Positions 16,491-24,502 of a stretch of DNA of 27,670 bases are shown here, piece by piece. Positions within the stretch are counted from its first letter, which is position 1, and each line of letters begins with the position of its first letter. Position numbers and translations under genes: made by a program. The DNA is from CAWEHT01 sp963808455 (GTDB lineage: Bacteria; Chloroflexota; Anaerolineae; CG2-30-64-16), in the NCBI GenBank assembly GCA_963808455.1, contig CAWEHT010000345.1, positions 1 to 27,670 on the forward strand. Direction: 5' to 3'. Under the pieces are notes generated by a model. The model saw only the letters and a program-made list of their open reading frames with translations, searched no databases and was not told where the DNA came from.

Positions 16491-16861
16491 GAGCCCGTTT
16501 CCCTCAGGTGCAGCACAGGACGCGGCCAGCCTATGGCGCACTGGAAGCGAGCACACCAAACCTCATCCATACCCAGATCATTATAAGTGTTGCCAAGGCT
16601 CCGCGGAAGAGTAAATAACCTGGAATTGTTCGCCAACTACCTGCCGCGAAGTACGGAGACGCTCGATCGGCACGCGACTTGGAAAGTCCCTCACTGAGGC
16701 GGTGAATCACGAGACACGCTCGGCGGACAACAAAAGTCCTGCAGCCTGATGGCATGCAGGAGCAAGAGTCAATGTCGAAGCTTTGGCCTGGCCGGAGCCA
16801 TAGTCATGCACATGACTATGGCTCCGGCCAGGGATACCTTGAGTCCCGTTTGGCGCGTGTG
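16491..16861. other. Intergenic region with response-regulator promoter and perfect palindrome
   Basis: 371 bp without a convincing gene. On the minus strand a perfect TATAAT (16585-16580) could be the -10 box of the response regulator about 90 nt before its start, but no good -35 precedes it. A 46-bp palindrome lies at 16787-16832. Confidence 0.4.
16787..16832. repeat. Perfect 22-bp inverted repeat with 2-nt centre
   Basis: The left arm starts CCTGGCCGGAGCC (16787-16808), the centre is CA, and the right arm is its exact reverse complement (16811-16832). It lies 30 bp beyond the stop of the Hsp20 remnant. Neither side has a T run, so it is not a standard intrinsic terminator. Confidence 0.85.
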
Positions 16862-17125
16862 TTAGCTGCGGGTTGCCTGATTGTCGAGCACCCTGGGAGT
16901 GTGGCCGCCCGACTTGATCGCGATCCGCTTCGGCTTTACCTCGTCGGTCTTGGGCAGGGTCAGGGTCAAAACCCCGTTATGGTAGTCAGCCTCGACGGCA
17001 TCAGCTTTGACCGGCATAGGCAGGCTGACGCTGCGCACGAAGCTGCCGTAGCGCCGCTCCCGAAGGCAAGAGCGCTCCCCCCGCTTCTCCTCTTCGGACT
17101 TCATCTCACCTTTGATAGCGTTAGT
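16862..17125 (-). pseudogene. Hsp20 small heat-shock protein, C-terminal remnant
   Basis: The open part (80 codons from ATG 17104) carries the second half of an alpha-crystallin domain: KSEEEKRGE, YGSFVRSVSLPMPVKADAVEA, the hallmark NGVLTLTLPK and the IxI motif in RIAIKS. Just upstream, AIKGE in the same frame is clearly more Hsp20 sequence without a start codon, and similarity then stops at about 17125, next to a 10-bp inverted repeat. The N-terminal arm and first strands (about 60-80 residues) are missing. Hsp20 proteins are ATP-independent holdases; this copy is unlikely to work. Confidence 0.8.
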
Positions 17126-17147
17126 CCTCTATGAGAGCTAACGCTAT
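17115..17147. repeat. 10-bp inverted repeat at the Hsp20 break
   Basis: ATAGCGTTAG (17115-17124) and CTAACGCTAT (17138-17147) are exact reverse complements with a 13-bp spacer. They sit exactly where Hsp20 similarity ends. Confidence 0.7.
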
Positions 17148-17460
17148 GCGTTCACACCATACAGCGGCTCACAGGAGCGCGCGACCCCATACGGCGATTT
17201 TGCGCATCGTGGCCAAAGGTGCTACAATGTCATACCGTAGTTGCTACGTGGTCTCCGCCAATGCGCCAGTAGTTAGTACTGAGGTGCCGCAGCGCTGGTC
17301 TTTCTCGAGCCGATGACGATAGGACTGTGTGCCGGGCAGTTCTCCGGCGTGGATTGTCGCTTGCACTGAGCCGGTTCGTGCGCGTACCGTGGCAGGCATC
17401 CAGCGGCGCGGTCTCCGAACCATCGATCCGGGCAAGGGTACTGAAATAGGAGCCAGCCAC
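17126..17460 (+). other. Intergenic region before the HTH gene
   Basis: 335 bp with no recognisable gene. A possible sigma-70 promoter is TTGCGC (17200-17205), 17 nt, TACAAT (17223-17228), pointing to the HTH gene with a leader of about 230 nt. Confidence 0.35.
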
Positions 17461-17670
17461 ATGATGGATGATCTGCTCACGGTCGAGGAAGCGGCTGCCT
17501 ACTTGCGTGTCAGCCGTGCAACCGTTTGGCGCTGGTGCAAGAGCCGGAAGGTGCCGGCCGTCAAGATCGGCCGCGAGTGGCGCATCATGAAGCAGACGCT
17601 CATCGACCTGCTCGCGCGGGGGCTCCCCGACTTGCCTGAAACCTCGGATGTTGGCGCGGCTCGACGCTGA
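17461..17670 (+). CDS. Excisionase-family helix-turn-helix DNA-binding protein
   Basis: 69 aa. The segment LLTVEEAAAYLRVSRATVWRWCKSRKVPAVKIGREWRI is the winged MerR-like HTH of the 'DNA-binding protein, excisionase family' (HTH_17). AAAYLRVSRATVWRW forms the HTH, and VKIGREWRI the wing. These small proteins act as recombination directionality factors or as simple transcription regulators. AGGAG at 17448-17452 is 8 nt before the ATG; a second ATG follows one codon later. No integrase is in the window. It lies 56 bp before the visible edge of the giant inverted repeat. Confidence 0.82.
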   Translation: MMDDLLTVEEAAAYLRVSRATVWRWCKSRKVPAVKIGREWRIMKQTLIDLLARGLPDLPETSDVGAARR

Positions 17671-18003
17671 AAGACGGGTATGCAGTTCCCAGTTACCCGA
17701 CGTCGAATCTGCCTCTGAGCCGTCACTCCGGCCTGCCAGCAGGGGACGAGGAAACTGTTACCTTCGCCCCCGATGCCGGAGTGCCCGCCAGTGCTGCCGG
17801 ATGCTCCGGCCGACCGCACGTTGAACGCCAGAGCGTCGTGTGCCCTTCCCTATCTGGGCCTCAGTGGTCAGTGACGGGCGAAGGACGCGACGTTCTGTCG
17901 TTCGATCGGCGGCTCGCGATTTCCCGGAATCCATTCTTACCCCAGCGCGACCGTTGCGTTGCCATCCTCCCCGCAAGTGCAGGATCCCGCGAGGTAAACA
18001 CAT
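17671..18003. other. Intergenic region; outer end of the left palindrome arm
   Basis: 333 bp with no gene I can support. From about 17726 the sequence matches the reverse complement of the window end, with scattered substitutions (for example near 17761, 17896 and 17976). A TAACACATATG-like context precedes the PrsW start. Confidence 0.5.
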
Positions 18004-19230
18004 ATGCGTAGACTCATCTGTGTTCTGAGCGTTGCCGCGGGCATTGTGGTAGCCCTCGGAGGGATGGCAGCGAGCATCTGCCTCTCGCTGGTCAACATCT
18101 CAGCAAACCGGGGATCCGCCGCTTTAGTATCCAATACCGTGGCCCTGGCAATCGGTACAATCGGCCTTGGCTGCGGAGCCTCGCTCGTCTGGGCCGGCAG
18201 CAGTGCGGCCCGAGGGCTGCCTGACAGGCCATTTCGCATGGCTGCCTGGGCCTGGTGGCTCGTGGCGCTGCTGGCCGTTCTTGGCGCAGGGCAAGCCGCC
18301 TTCAACGCCAGGGAGCCATTGGCACTGCTCTCGGCCTTTCACCTGCTTGCCGGCATGCTCGCTGCGGCCCTCTTCCTGTCGTTGGCGGCAGGTGCCGCCC
18401 GTAGTGCCAGGGATGAGCGCCTCCCAGGCCTGCGTGCCATTGCCGGCAGCGTGGCCTGGGGTGCGCTGGGTGGCGCGGGGATTGCCATGCTCCTTGAACT
18501 GGTGCTGCTGGCCATAGTGGCAGCCGTCGTCGGATTCTGGCTGGCGGCGACCCGGCCCGAGCTGGCCGCTCAACTCAGAGCCTGGACGATGGCGCAGATG
18601 TTCAACCGGGACCCAATGCCCGACTGGCGGCCACTGGCCGCATGGCTGCGTTCTCCAGTAGTGGCTCTGGGGGCTCTGGGCCTCTTGAGCGTTGTGGTGC
18701 CGTTGATCGAAGAGACGACCAAGAGCCTGGCCGTTCCCCTGGTTGGGCTCAGCGGCGCCCGCCTGACACCTCTGCGTGGCTTCCTGATCGGGGCTGCGGC
18801 CGGAGCCGGCTTTGCCATGCTGGAAAGCATCCTCAATGGTACGCCGGGGCTGACCAGTCCCAGCAGTTGGGCCAGTCTGATGCTCGTCAGGTCCGGAACA
18901 GCGGCTTTGCACTGCCTCGCCAGCGGGCTGGCAGGCCTGGCCTGGCAAGCCATCCTCACCGGGCGACAATTCGCCAAAGCACTTGCGTTCTTCATAGCGG
19001 CCCTGGCCCTGCACGGCATCTGGAACGCTGCGGCGAGCCTCTCTGCCATCGCTACCCTGGTTGGACAGACCGGGGGCGTGGATCGCTTCTGGAGCATAGC
19101 AGCCCAGGTACTGACGAGCGGCTTCATAGCGGTGCTCTGGCTTGCCGTGGTACTGGCACTCCCCCTGATTGCCCGGCACCTGGCAAGTGGCGAACAGCTT
19201 GTTCCGGTGGAAAAGAGCGCCACAGCGTAG
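18004..19230 (+). CDS. PrsW-like intramembrane metalloprotease (left copy)
   Basis: 408 aa, about ten membrane helices. The PrsW/CPBP-type signature is present: EETTK at residues 236-240 at the start of a helix, GAGFAMLES with E274, H303 in ALHCLASGLAG and H337 in LHGIWN. In this superfamily these Glu and His residues sit within the membrane and form the metalloprotease centre. PrsW itself senses peptides and cleaves an anti-sigma factor; the target here is unknown and no sigma/anti-sigma pair is nearby. The N-terminal 200 residues are extra helices before the protease core. Translation is identical to the right-arm copy at 26166-27392. No strong ribosome site is visible before the ATG (GAGG about 10 nt upstream). 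Confidence 0.8.
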   Translation: MRRLICVLSVAAGIVVALGGMAASICLSLVNISANRGSAALVSNTVALAIGTIGLGCGASLVWAGSSAARGLPDRPFRMAAWAWWLVALLAVLGAGQAAFNAREPLALLSAFHLLAGMLAAALFLSLAAGAARSARDERLPGLRAIAGSVAWGALGGAGIAMLLELVLLAIVAAVVGFWLAATRPELAAQLRAWTMAQMFNRDPMPDWRPLAAWLRSPVVALGALGLLSVVVPLIEETTKSLAVPLVGLSGARLTPLRGFLIGAAAGAGFAMLESILNGTPGLTSPSSWASLMLVRSGTAALHCLASGLAGLAWQAILTGRQFAKALAFFIAALALHGIWNAAASLSAIATLVGQTGGVDRFWSIAAQVLTSGFIAVLWLAVVLALPLIARHLASGEQLVPVEKSATA

Positions 19231-19299
19231 GCCAGCCCACGTGCCAACATCGGCACGAGGACGCGCCGGACTCGACGGCGAAGTGTACCGGCTGGCTGC

Positions 19300-19951
19300 T
19301 TATGCTCTGAAGAGGGCCGCCAGCCAACTGCGCGCGGCCCGCATTTCGGCAAGATGCAGCTTGTGGCCGGCCTGCTCCCAGTGGAGGCTGACATCGGCGC
19401 CGGCTGACCGCAGCAGCTCGGCCAGCCTGGCGGCGTCTACCGGCGGGGCCAACTCGTCGCGGCGGCCACCCGCAATCCAGACCGGATGCCCCGCCAGGTC
19501 TGGCACCTGGCGCGGCGGCGGGGGCATGACCGGCCGAAGGATCAGCGCTCCAAGTAGCAGCCGCGGGCAGTAGAGCAGCAAGCTCGCAGCCATCGCCGCG
19601 CCGTTGGAATATCCTAGCGCCACCACGTGCCGGATGTCGAAACGATAATGCCCGGCGGCGCTGCGGGCAAATTCGGCCAGTTCGGCAACCCTGTAGCTCA
19701 GCTCATCTTCATCCAGGGCGACATCCTGGCCCAGGGGGAGGAAGCGCTGCGTGCCGTTCGACCTCCGCCCTGCCACGCACACTGAGCAAGGCCGTGCCTG
19801 GAGCAATTTCGGCAGCTATCGGCAGAAGTGAAGTCTCGTCACCGCCCGAGCCGTGCAAGAGCAGCAACGTCAGGGGCAAGCCACCCGGTTGAGCCGGCAC
19901 GTACGCGTGCTGGAATGTAAGCACCTGCGGCATCGTGACGGCATGGCTCAT
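19300..19951 (-). CDS. Esterase/phospholipase family hydrolase, one frameshift (left copy)
   Basis: A small serine hydrolase of the carboxylesterase/phospholipase (MhqD-like) group. LLLLHGSGGDE opens the fold, GYSNGA holds the nucleophile Ser, GRRDELAPP the Asp, and WEQAGHKL the His, as in family members of about 205-215 aa. The frame changes once, near 19735-19755, in a GGGGG-rich stretch; the first part starts at ATG 19951 and the second part runs to 19300. The matching right-arm copy has no shift at this point, so an intact sequence can be rebuilt. The ATG overlaps the dioxygenase stop (ATGA), so the two are translationally coupled. Likely hydrolyses an ester or ring-fission product; the substrate is inferred only from the neighbours. 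Confidence 0.78.
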
Positions 19952-20894
19952 CGCCGGCCGCCCGTGCGGCTGAGTGCAGGCAGGCTCTTTTCGAGCGCTG
20001 CGCGCCTCGGTTCGAGCCACGACGGAAGTTGAAGATGCATGCCCAACTCGCTCGCCGGTTCATCCACCGTGAAGCCGGGGCCATCCGTGGCAATCTCGAA
20101 CAGCACGCCACCCGGCGTTCGAAAGTAGATCGACTGAAAATAGGTCCGGTCCAGGATGGGAGTGACCGTGTGCCGTTCCGCCAACAGGGCCCCGCGCCGC
20201 TCGGCCTGGTCCGCAGCGTCTGCCGCACGCCAGGCGATGTGATGGATCGTGCCAGCCCCTGGCCCGCCCGCGGGCAGACCCGGCAAGACCAGGAGGTCCA
20301 GGACGCCGCCAACCGCATCGTTTGACACATAACGCAGACGGTGGTTGGCCCCTTCAGCCTGCAGGTGCAGGCCGAGCGCGTGCGTCAGCAAGGCGGCCTC
20401 GGGCTCCGCGGTTCGGCCACCAGTTGTGTAACGCCCCACAGGCCGCGGATACCGTATTCGGCTGGCACCACGCTGCCGGCCCACGATGGGCGCAGCTCAG
20501 CGGCGGGGTGCGCCACCAGCTCGATCTGCAGATCGTCGTGATCGAAGAAAGTCAGCAACTGGCTTCCAAGGCGTTGGATAGGCCCTTCGAAGCGCAGTCC
20601 ATGGTCCGCCAGGCGATCCATCCAGTACTGGATGGAGGCAGGCGGGATCGCAAATGAGACGACGCTTGCCTGTCCCAACCCTTTTCGCCCTTGCCTGGCG
20701 GAGGGCCAGACGAAGAACGTCAGCAGGGTCCCTGGCCGCCCCAACTCGTCACCGTAGTACAGGTGATACGTCTCCGGCGCATCGAAATTGACCGTCACCT
20801 TGACCAGCCGCAGGCCGAGACAGCCCGTGTAGAAATCGACGTTTGATTGCGCATCGCTGGCGATTGCCGTGATGTGATGCAGACCTGTCGTCAT
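19948..20894 (-). CDS. Ring-cleaving dioxygenase (VOC family), one frameshift (left copy)
   Basis: A two-module vicinal-oxygen-chelate protein of about 315 aa. The first module is MTTGLHHITAIASDAQSNVDFYTGCLGLRLVK through FDHDDLQIELVAHP; the second contains IHHIAWRAADAADQ, PILDRTYFQSIYFRTPGGVLFEIATDGPGF. The HH, H and E residues are the Fe(II)-type ligands of the MhqO/LinE-like hydroquinone ring-cleaving group. The frame changes once near 20400-20415. The start is ATG 20894 (GGAAGGGCGG upstream) rather than 20912. It precedes and overlaps the esterase, and is divergent from a quinone oxidoreductase: together a plausible quinone/hydroquinone detoxification set. Confidence 0.8.
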
Positions 20895-21167
20895 GCGCAC
20901 CGCCCTTCCCATCGGGGACTTTTACCACGCCGGCCGGCCCCGGTCAGTAGCAAAGATTGCCAGGCACCCGCCTGACTTGACGAATCCATCTCAAGACATT
21001 AGCATTCTGCCAGCCGCGTGAGGAAGGCGCCGCAAGATGCAACCTTTGAGCGTGATCGACGCCGGTGCCACACGCCCCGCCGCCACAGCGACCGCGGCCA
21101 TCCTCGACGAGTTCAGACGGCGGCATCCCGAGCGGTGAACCGACCTCTCGTTCACAGGAGTAATACC
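20895..21167. promoter_or_regulatory. Divergent region of dioxygenase and quinone reductase (left)
   Basis: 273 bp. A rightward sigma-70-like promoter is TTGACG (20977-20982), 17 nt, TAGCAT (21000-21005). The same elements are present in mirror image at 24392-24420. A 33-codon frame follows at 21037-21138. No clear leftward promoter was found. Confidence 0.45.
21037..21138 (+). CDS. Possible 33-aa leader peptide before quinone reductase
   Basis: ATG 21037 with GAGGAAGG about 9 nt upstream encodes MQPLSVIDAGATRPA followed by TATAAILDEFRRRHPER, stop, 29 nt before the quinone reductase ATG. In the right arm the same frame is disrupted by one missing base. It may be a real small protein, a regulatory leader, or chance. 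Confidence 0.35.
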   Translation: MQPLSVIDAGATRPAATATAAILDEFRRRHPER

Positions 21168-22125
21168 ATGCAACTCGTAGTATTCAATGAACAGGGTGGT
21201 CCCGAAGTGCTGAAGCTGGAGGAGCGACCGACGCCTCAACCGGAGGCTGGGCAAGCCTTGGTCAAGGTGGCCGCCGTCGGCGTCAACTTCCAGGACATCT
21301 ATCGCCGATCTGGCCTGTACAAAGTGCCACTGCCATTCTACCCGGGCAGCGAAGGCGCGGGTGTGGTGACTGCCATCGGCCCTGGGGTGACGGAGATCAA
21401 GCCAGGGGACCGGGTGGCATGGCTGGACGCCAGCGGCTCTTATGCCAGTGAAGCCGTCATCGCCGCTGACAAGCTCGTATTGCTGCCGCAGGGGCTGAGC
21501 TTCGAGGCGGCGGCAGCCGTCATGCTACAGGGCCTGACAGCCTACGTCCTGACTCATGAGACTTACCGGCTGCAACCCGGCGAGAATTGCCTGGTGCAGG
21601 CGGCAGCCGGCGGCGTAGGTCTGTTGTTGTGCCAGATGGCCGAAGATGATCGGTGCCCGGGCGACGGCACAGCTTCGACCCAGGCCAAATCAGAGAAGGC
21701 ACGAGAGGGCGGCGATAACGAGGTTATCCTCTAGACAGCGCAGGATTTCAGAGCGAAGTCAAGCGCATCACCGGCAGAAAGGGGTGCAGGTGGTTTATGA
21801 CTCGGTGGGCAAGGATACGTTTCACAGGAGCCGGAACCGCCTCGTGGCCCGCGGCTACACTGGTTTTCTTTGGTAGAGTAGCGGCTTTGTCCGCTCTTCG
21901 ACATCCAGCGTCTCAGTGGGCCCCGTTCCCTGTCTTGACCCGACTGATGCCTTCGATTACGCGCGTGACCGCGACGCGTTCCGGCATCACACAAATACTG
22001 CTGGATTGGGTAGTGACGGGCCGCTTGAAAGTTCACATTGACCGTGCCTACCCACTGAGCAGGTCGCCGAAGCCCACAAAGCTTTAGCCAGCAGACAGAC
22101 GACGGGTAGCCTCCCCTGATACCCT
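21168..22125 (+). pseudogene. Zinc-free quinone oxidoreductase, degraded (left copy)
   Basis: The first 155 or so codons match the intact right-arm gene almost perfectly (MQLVVFNEQGGPEVL through AAAGGVGLLLCQMA). From about 21640 the copy acquires frame changes and many substitutions: the open frame stops at 21734, and later pieces of VVYDSVGKDTF, DIQRLSG and LDWVVTGRLKVHI appear in shifting frames up to about 22120. The NADPH-binding Rossmann half is therefore destroyed. The damage pattern (substitutions plus small deletions, growing towards the palindrome centre) fits either decay or poor sequence near a hairpin. Confidence 0.85.
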
Positions 22126-22232
22126 CATCCGTGATATCCGGGCGTCTGCGGGCTCCCCTACCAGGCGACTTCAAAGCCGCGGCGATTTCAGCGCAGAAGG
22201 GCAGGCCCATGACAAGAAGGCTTTGCTCGTGG

Positions 22233-22645
22233 TCAGGCGTCGCCGTTGAGCCGGCGTCCCAGGTAGGGGTCTAGCCAGTCGCTGTAAGCCGGGTTGCGCA
22301 CACCCAGCACCTTCCATCCGAAATGCAGGTGGGGGCTGCTGGAGTTACCTGTGCTACCGACATGGCCGATCGTGGCCTGCGCGTCCACCGCCCGCCCATC
22401 GGTGACTGCAGGATCCTGAAGATGGGCGTAAAGGGTCTGAACAATGCCGTCCTGCGTCGTGACCCGCATGAAAGTGCCGTAGCCTGCACCCGGGAAGGGC
22501 ACAGCTACCGGCATGCGCAGCCAACACGTTCGTGCCCTGGTCGTGGCTAGTCATGCCATTGTGCCCGGCCAAACCGGTTTCCGAATAATCGGTGGTCGAG
22601 TCACCGAACCATCGCGATATCCAGCCCGTGCCGTCTGGTAATGGC
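22233..22645 (-). pseudogene. M23 peptidase fragment, degraded (left copy)
   Basis: Minus-strand counterpart of the gene at 22709-23152. The C-terminal part is readable (GYGTFMRVTTQDGIVQTLYAHLQ through GNSSSPHLHFGWKVLGV and LDPYLGRRLNGDA, stop at 22233). Upstream the frame breaks near 22490-22560, where GHNG and DQGTNVLAAHAG lie in another frame. It runs into the palindrome centre and has no N terminus. Confidence 0.82.
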
Positions 22646-22655
22646 TGTTAATGCC

Positions 22656-22722
22656 AATTCAGCACTCATGGGCGTAGGAGCCGGCGGCATCCGCCGGCTC
22701 CTACGCCCATGAGTGCTGAATT
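22656..22722. repeat. Centre of the giant palindrome: 32-bp arms, 3-nt loop
   Basis: Left arm AATTCAGCACTCATGG... (22656-22687) and right arm (22691-22722) are exact reverse complements around CAT (22688-22690). The inner part, GTAGGAGCCGGCGG-CAT and its complement, is a strong stem-loop. Immediately outside the 32-bp arms the two sides differ by substitutions and a 2-base length change. Confidence 0.95.
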
Positions 22723-23152
22723 CGCTCTTCAACGGCCGTTACCAGACGGCACGGGCTGGATATCGCAATGGTTCGGTGACTCGACCACCGATTATTCGGA
22801 AACGGGTTTGGCCGGGCACAATGGCATAGACTACGCCGCCGACCAGGGCACGAACGTGTTGGCTGCGCATGCCGGTAGCTGTACCCTTGGCCAAGATGCA
22901 GGCTACGGCACTTTCGTGCGGGTCACGACGCAGGACGGCATTGTTCAGACCCTTTACGCCCATCTTCAGGATGCTGCAGTCACCGATGGGCAGGCGGTGG
23001 ACGCGCAGGCCACGATCGGCCATGTGGGTAGCACAGGTAACTCCAGCAGCCCCCACCTGCATTTCGGATGGAAGGTGCTGGGTGTGCGCAACCCGGCTTA
23101 CAGCGACTGGCTAGACCCCTACCTGGGACGCAAGCTCAACGGCGACGCCTGA
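22709..23152 (+). CDS. M23 family metallopeptidase domain, N-terminally truncated (right copy)
   Basis: 147 aa of LytM/M23 zinc endopeptidase domain. The ligand motif HxxxD is H37 to D41 (HNGIDYAA); H85 in LYAHLQ and the HxH motif H116-x-H118 (SPHLHFGW) complete the active site. Such enzymes cut peptidoglycan cross-links and are normally exported. Here there is no signal peptide: the frame begins at an ATG inside the palindrome's perfect arm, so the first codons are shared with the fold-back and the natural N terminus is probably lost. Active-site residues are all present. Confidence 0.85.
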   Translation: MSAEFALQRPLPDGTGWISQWFGDSTTDYSETGLAGHNGIDYAADQGTNVLAAHAGSCTLGQDAGYGTFVRVTTQDGIVQTLYAHLQDAAVTDGQAVDAQATIGHVGSTGNSSSPHLHFGWKVLGVRNPAYSDWLDPYLGRKLNGDA

Positions 23153-23261
23153 CCGCGAGCAAAGCCTTCTTGTCATGGGCCTGCCCTTCTGCGCTGAAAT
23201 CGCGGCGGCTGCGAAGTCGCCTCGAGTAGGGGAGCCCGCAGCCGCCAGGAATATGCACGGA

Positions 23262-24230
23262 TCAGGGTATCAGGAGGAGCTTCCCGGTCGTCTGTCTGCT
23301 GGCTAAAGCTTTGTGGGCTTCGGCGACCTGCATCAGTGGGTAGGCACGGTGGATGTGAACTTTCAAGCGGCCCGTCACTACCCAATCCAGCACGATATTT
23401 GTGTGGTGCAGGAACACATCGCGGTCACGCACGTAATCGAAGAGCATCGGTCGGGTCAAGAACAGGGAACGGGGCCCACTGAGACGCTGGATGTCGAAGA
23501 GAGGCACGAAGCCGCTACTCTGGCCGAAGAGAACCATGTAGCCGCGGGGCGCGAGGCAGTTCAGGCTCCTATCAAACGTGTCCTTGCCCACCGAGTCATA
23601 AACCACCTGCACCCCTTTATTGCCGGTGATGCGCTTGACTTCGCTCTCGAAATCCTGCGCTGTGTAGAGAATAACCTCGTTAGCGCCGGCCTCTCGTGCC
23701 TTCTCTGATTTGGCCTCGGTCGAAGCTGTGCCGATCACCCGGGCACCGATCATCTTCGCCATCTGGCACAACAACAGACCTACGCCGCCGGCTGCCGCCT
23801 GCACCAGGCAATTCTCGCCGGGTTGCAGCCGGTAAGTCTCATGAGTCAGGACGTAGGCTGTCAGGCCCTGTAGCATGACGGCTGCCGCCGCCTCGAAGCT
23901 CAGCCCCTGCGGCAGCAATACGAGCTTGTCAGCGGCGATGACGGCTTCACTGGCATAAGAGCCGCTGGCGTCCAGCCATGCCACCCGGTCCCCTGGCTTG
24001 ATCTCCGTCACCCCAGGGCCGACTGCAGTCACCACACCCGCGCCTTCGCTGCCCGGGTAGAATGGCAGTGGCACTTTGTACAGGCCAGATCGGCGATAGA
24101 TGTCCTGGAAGTTGACGCCGACGGCGGCCACCTTGACCAAGGCTTGCCCAGCCTCCGGTTGAGGCGTCGGTCGCTCCTCCAGCTTCAGCACTTCGGGACC
24201 ACCCTGTTCATTGAATACTACGAGTTGCAT
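23262..24230 (-). CDS. NADPH:quinone oxidoreductase, zinc-free MDR family (right copy)
   Basis: 322 aa, the normal length of QOR-type medium-chain dehydrogenase/reductases. GroES-like N-terminal half with VGVNFQDIYRRSGLY and LPFYPGSEGAGVV, lacking zinc-ligand cysteines; Rossmann half with AAAGGVG at residues 145-151 binding NADPH, then GARVIGTASTEAK, YDSVGKDTFDRSLNCLAPRG and LFDYVRDRD. It would reduce quinones using NADPH in the cytoplasm. ATG 24230 has AGGAG 7 nt upstream. It is the intact counterpart of the degraded copy at 21168 and is divergent from the dioxygenase/esterase pair, supporting a joint role in handling quinones or aromatic intermediates. Confidence 0.92.
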   Translation of the reverse strand: MQLVVFNEQGGPEVLKLEERPTPQPEAGQALVKVAAVGVNFQDIYRRSGLYKVPLPFYPGSEGAGVVTAVGPGVTEIKPGDRVAWLDASGSYASEAVIAADKLVLLPQGLSFEAAAAVMLQGLTAYVLTHETYRLQPGENCLVQAAAGGVGLLLCQMAKMIGARVIGTASTEAKSEKAREAGANEVILYTAQDFESEVKRITGNKGVQVVYDSVGKDTFDRSLNCLAPRGYMVLFGQSSGFVPLFDIQRLSGPRSLFLTRPMLFDYVRDRDVFLHHTNIVLDWVVTGRLKVHIHRAYPLMQVAEAHKALASRQTTGKLLLIP

Positions 24231-24502
24231 GGTATTACTCCTGTGAACGAGAGGTCGGTTCACCGCTCGGGATGCCGCCGTCTGAACTCGTCGAGGATGG
24301 CCCGGTCGCTGTGGCGGCGGGGCGTGTGGCACCGGCGTCGATCACGCTCAAAGGTTGCATCTTGCGGCGCCTTCCTCACGCGGCTGGCAGAATGCTAATG
24401 TCTTGAGATGGATTCGTCAAGTCAGGCGGGTGCCTGGCAATCTTTGCTACTGACCGGGGCCGGCCGGCGTGGTAAAAGTCCCCGATGGGAAGGGCGGTGC
24501 GC
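24231..24502. promoter_or_regulatory. Divergent region of quinone reductase and dioxygenase (right)
   Basis: Mirror of 20895-21167. The promoter for the quinone reductase reads on the minus strand TTGACG (24420-24415) and TAGCAT (24397-24392). The small frame seen at 21037-21138 is interrupted here by a one-base difference near 24300. Confidence 0.45.

Larger units (their letters stand above)
17726..22687 (+). repeat. Giant inverted repeat, left arm
   Basis: Reverse-complement match to 22691-27670. Paired landmarks: PrsW start 18004 with 27392, PrsW stop 19230 with 26166, esterase ATG 19951 with 25450, dioxygenase ATG 20894 with 24503, quinone reductase ATG 21168 with 24230, M23 stop 22233 with 23152. 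Coordinate sums drift from 45378 at the centre to 45396-45401, showing net indels. The outer limit of the repeat cannot be set because the right arm reaches the window end. Confidence 0.97.

Noticed and set aside
16531..16755. 74-codon minus-strand frame upstream of the response regulator, possible membrane fragment
   Set aside because: Only a short hydrophobic end, no ribosome site, no recognisable domain, and it overlaps the likely response-regulator promoter.
18124..19179. 351-codon open frame antisense to PrsW (mirrored at 26217-27272)
   Set aside because: Rich in Q, G, P and R with no family features; it is the complementary-strand shadow of a clear membrane-protein gene in GC-rich DNA.
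22656..22722. Replicated hairpin telomere (telomere-resolvase site)
   Set aside because: The centre is an odd 3-nt CAT loop rather than a fully symmetric junction, no resolvase gene is visible, and chimeric joining is a simpler explanation.
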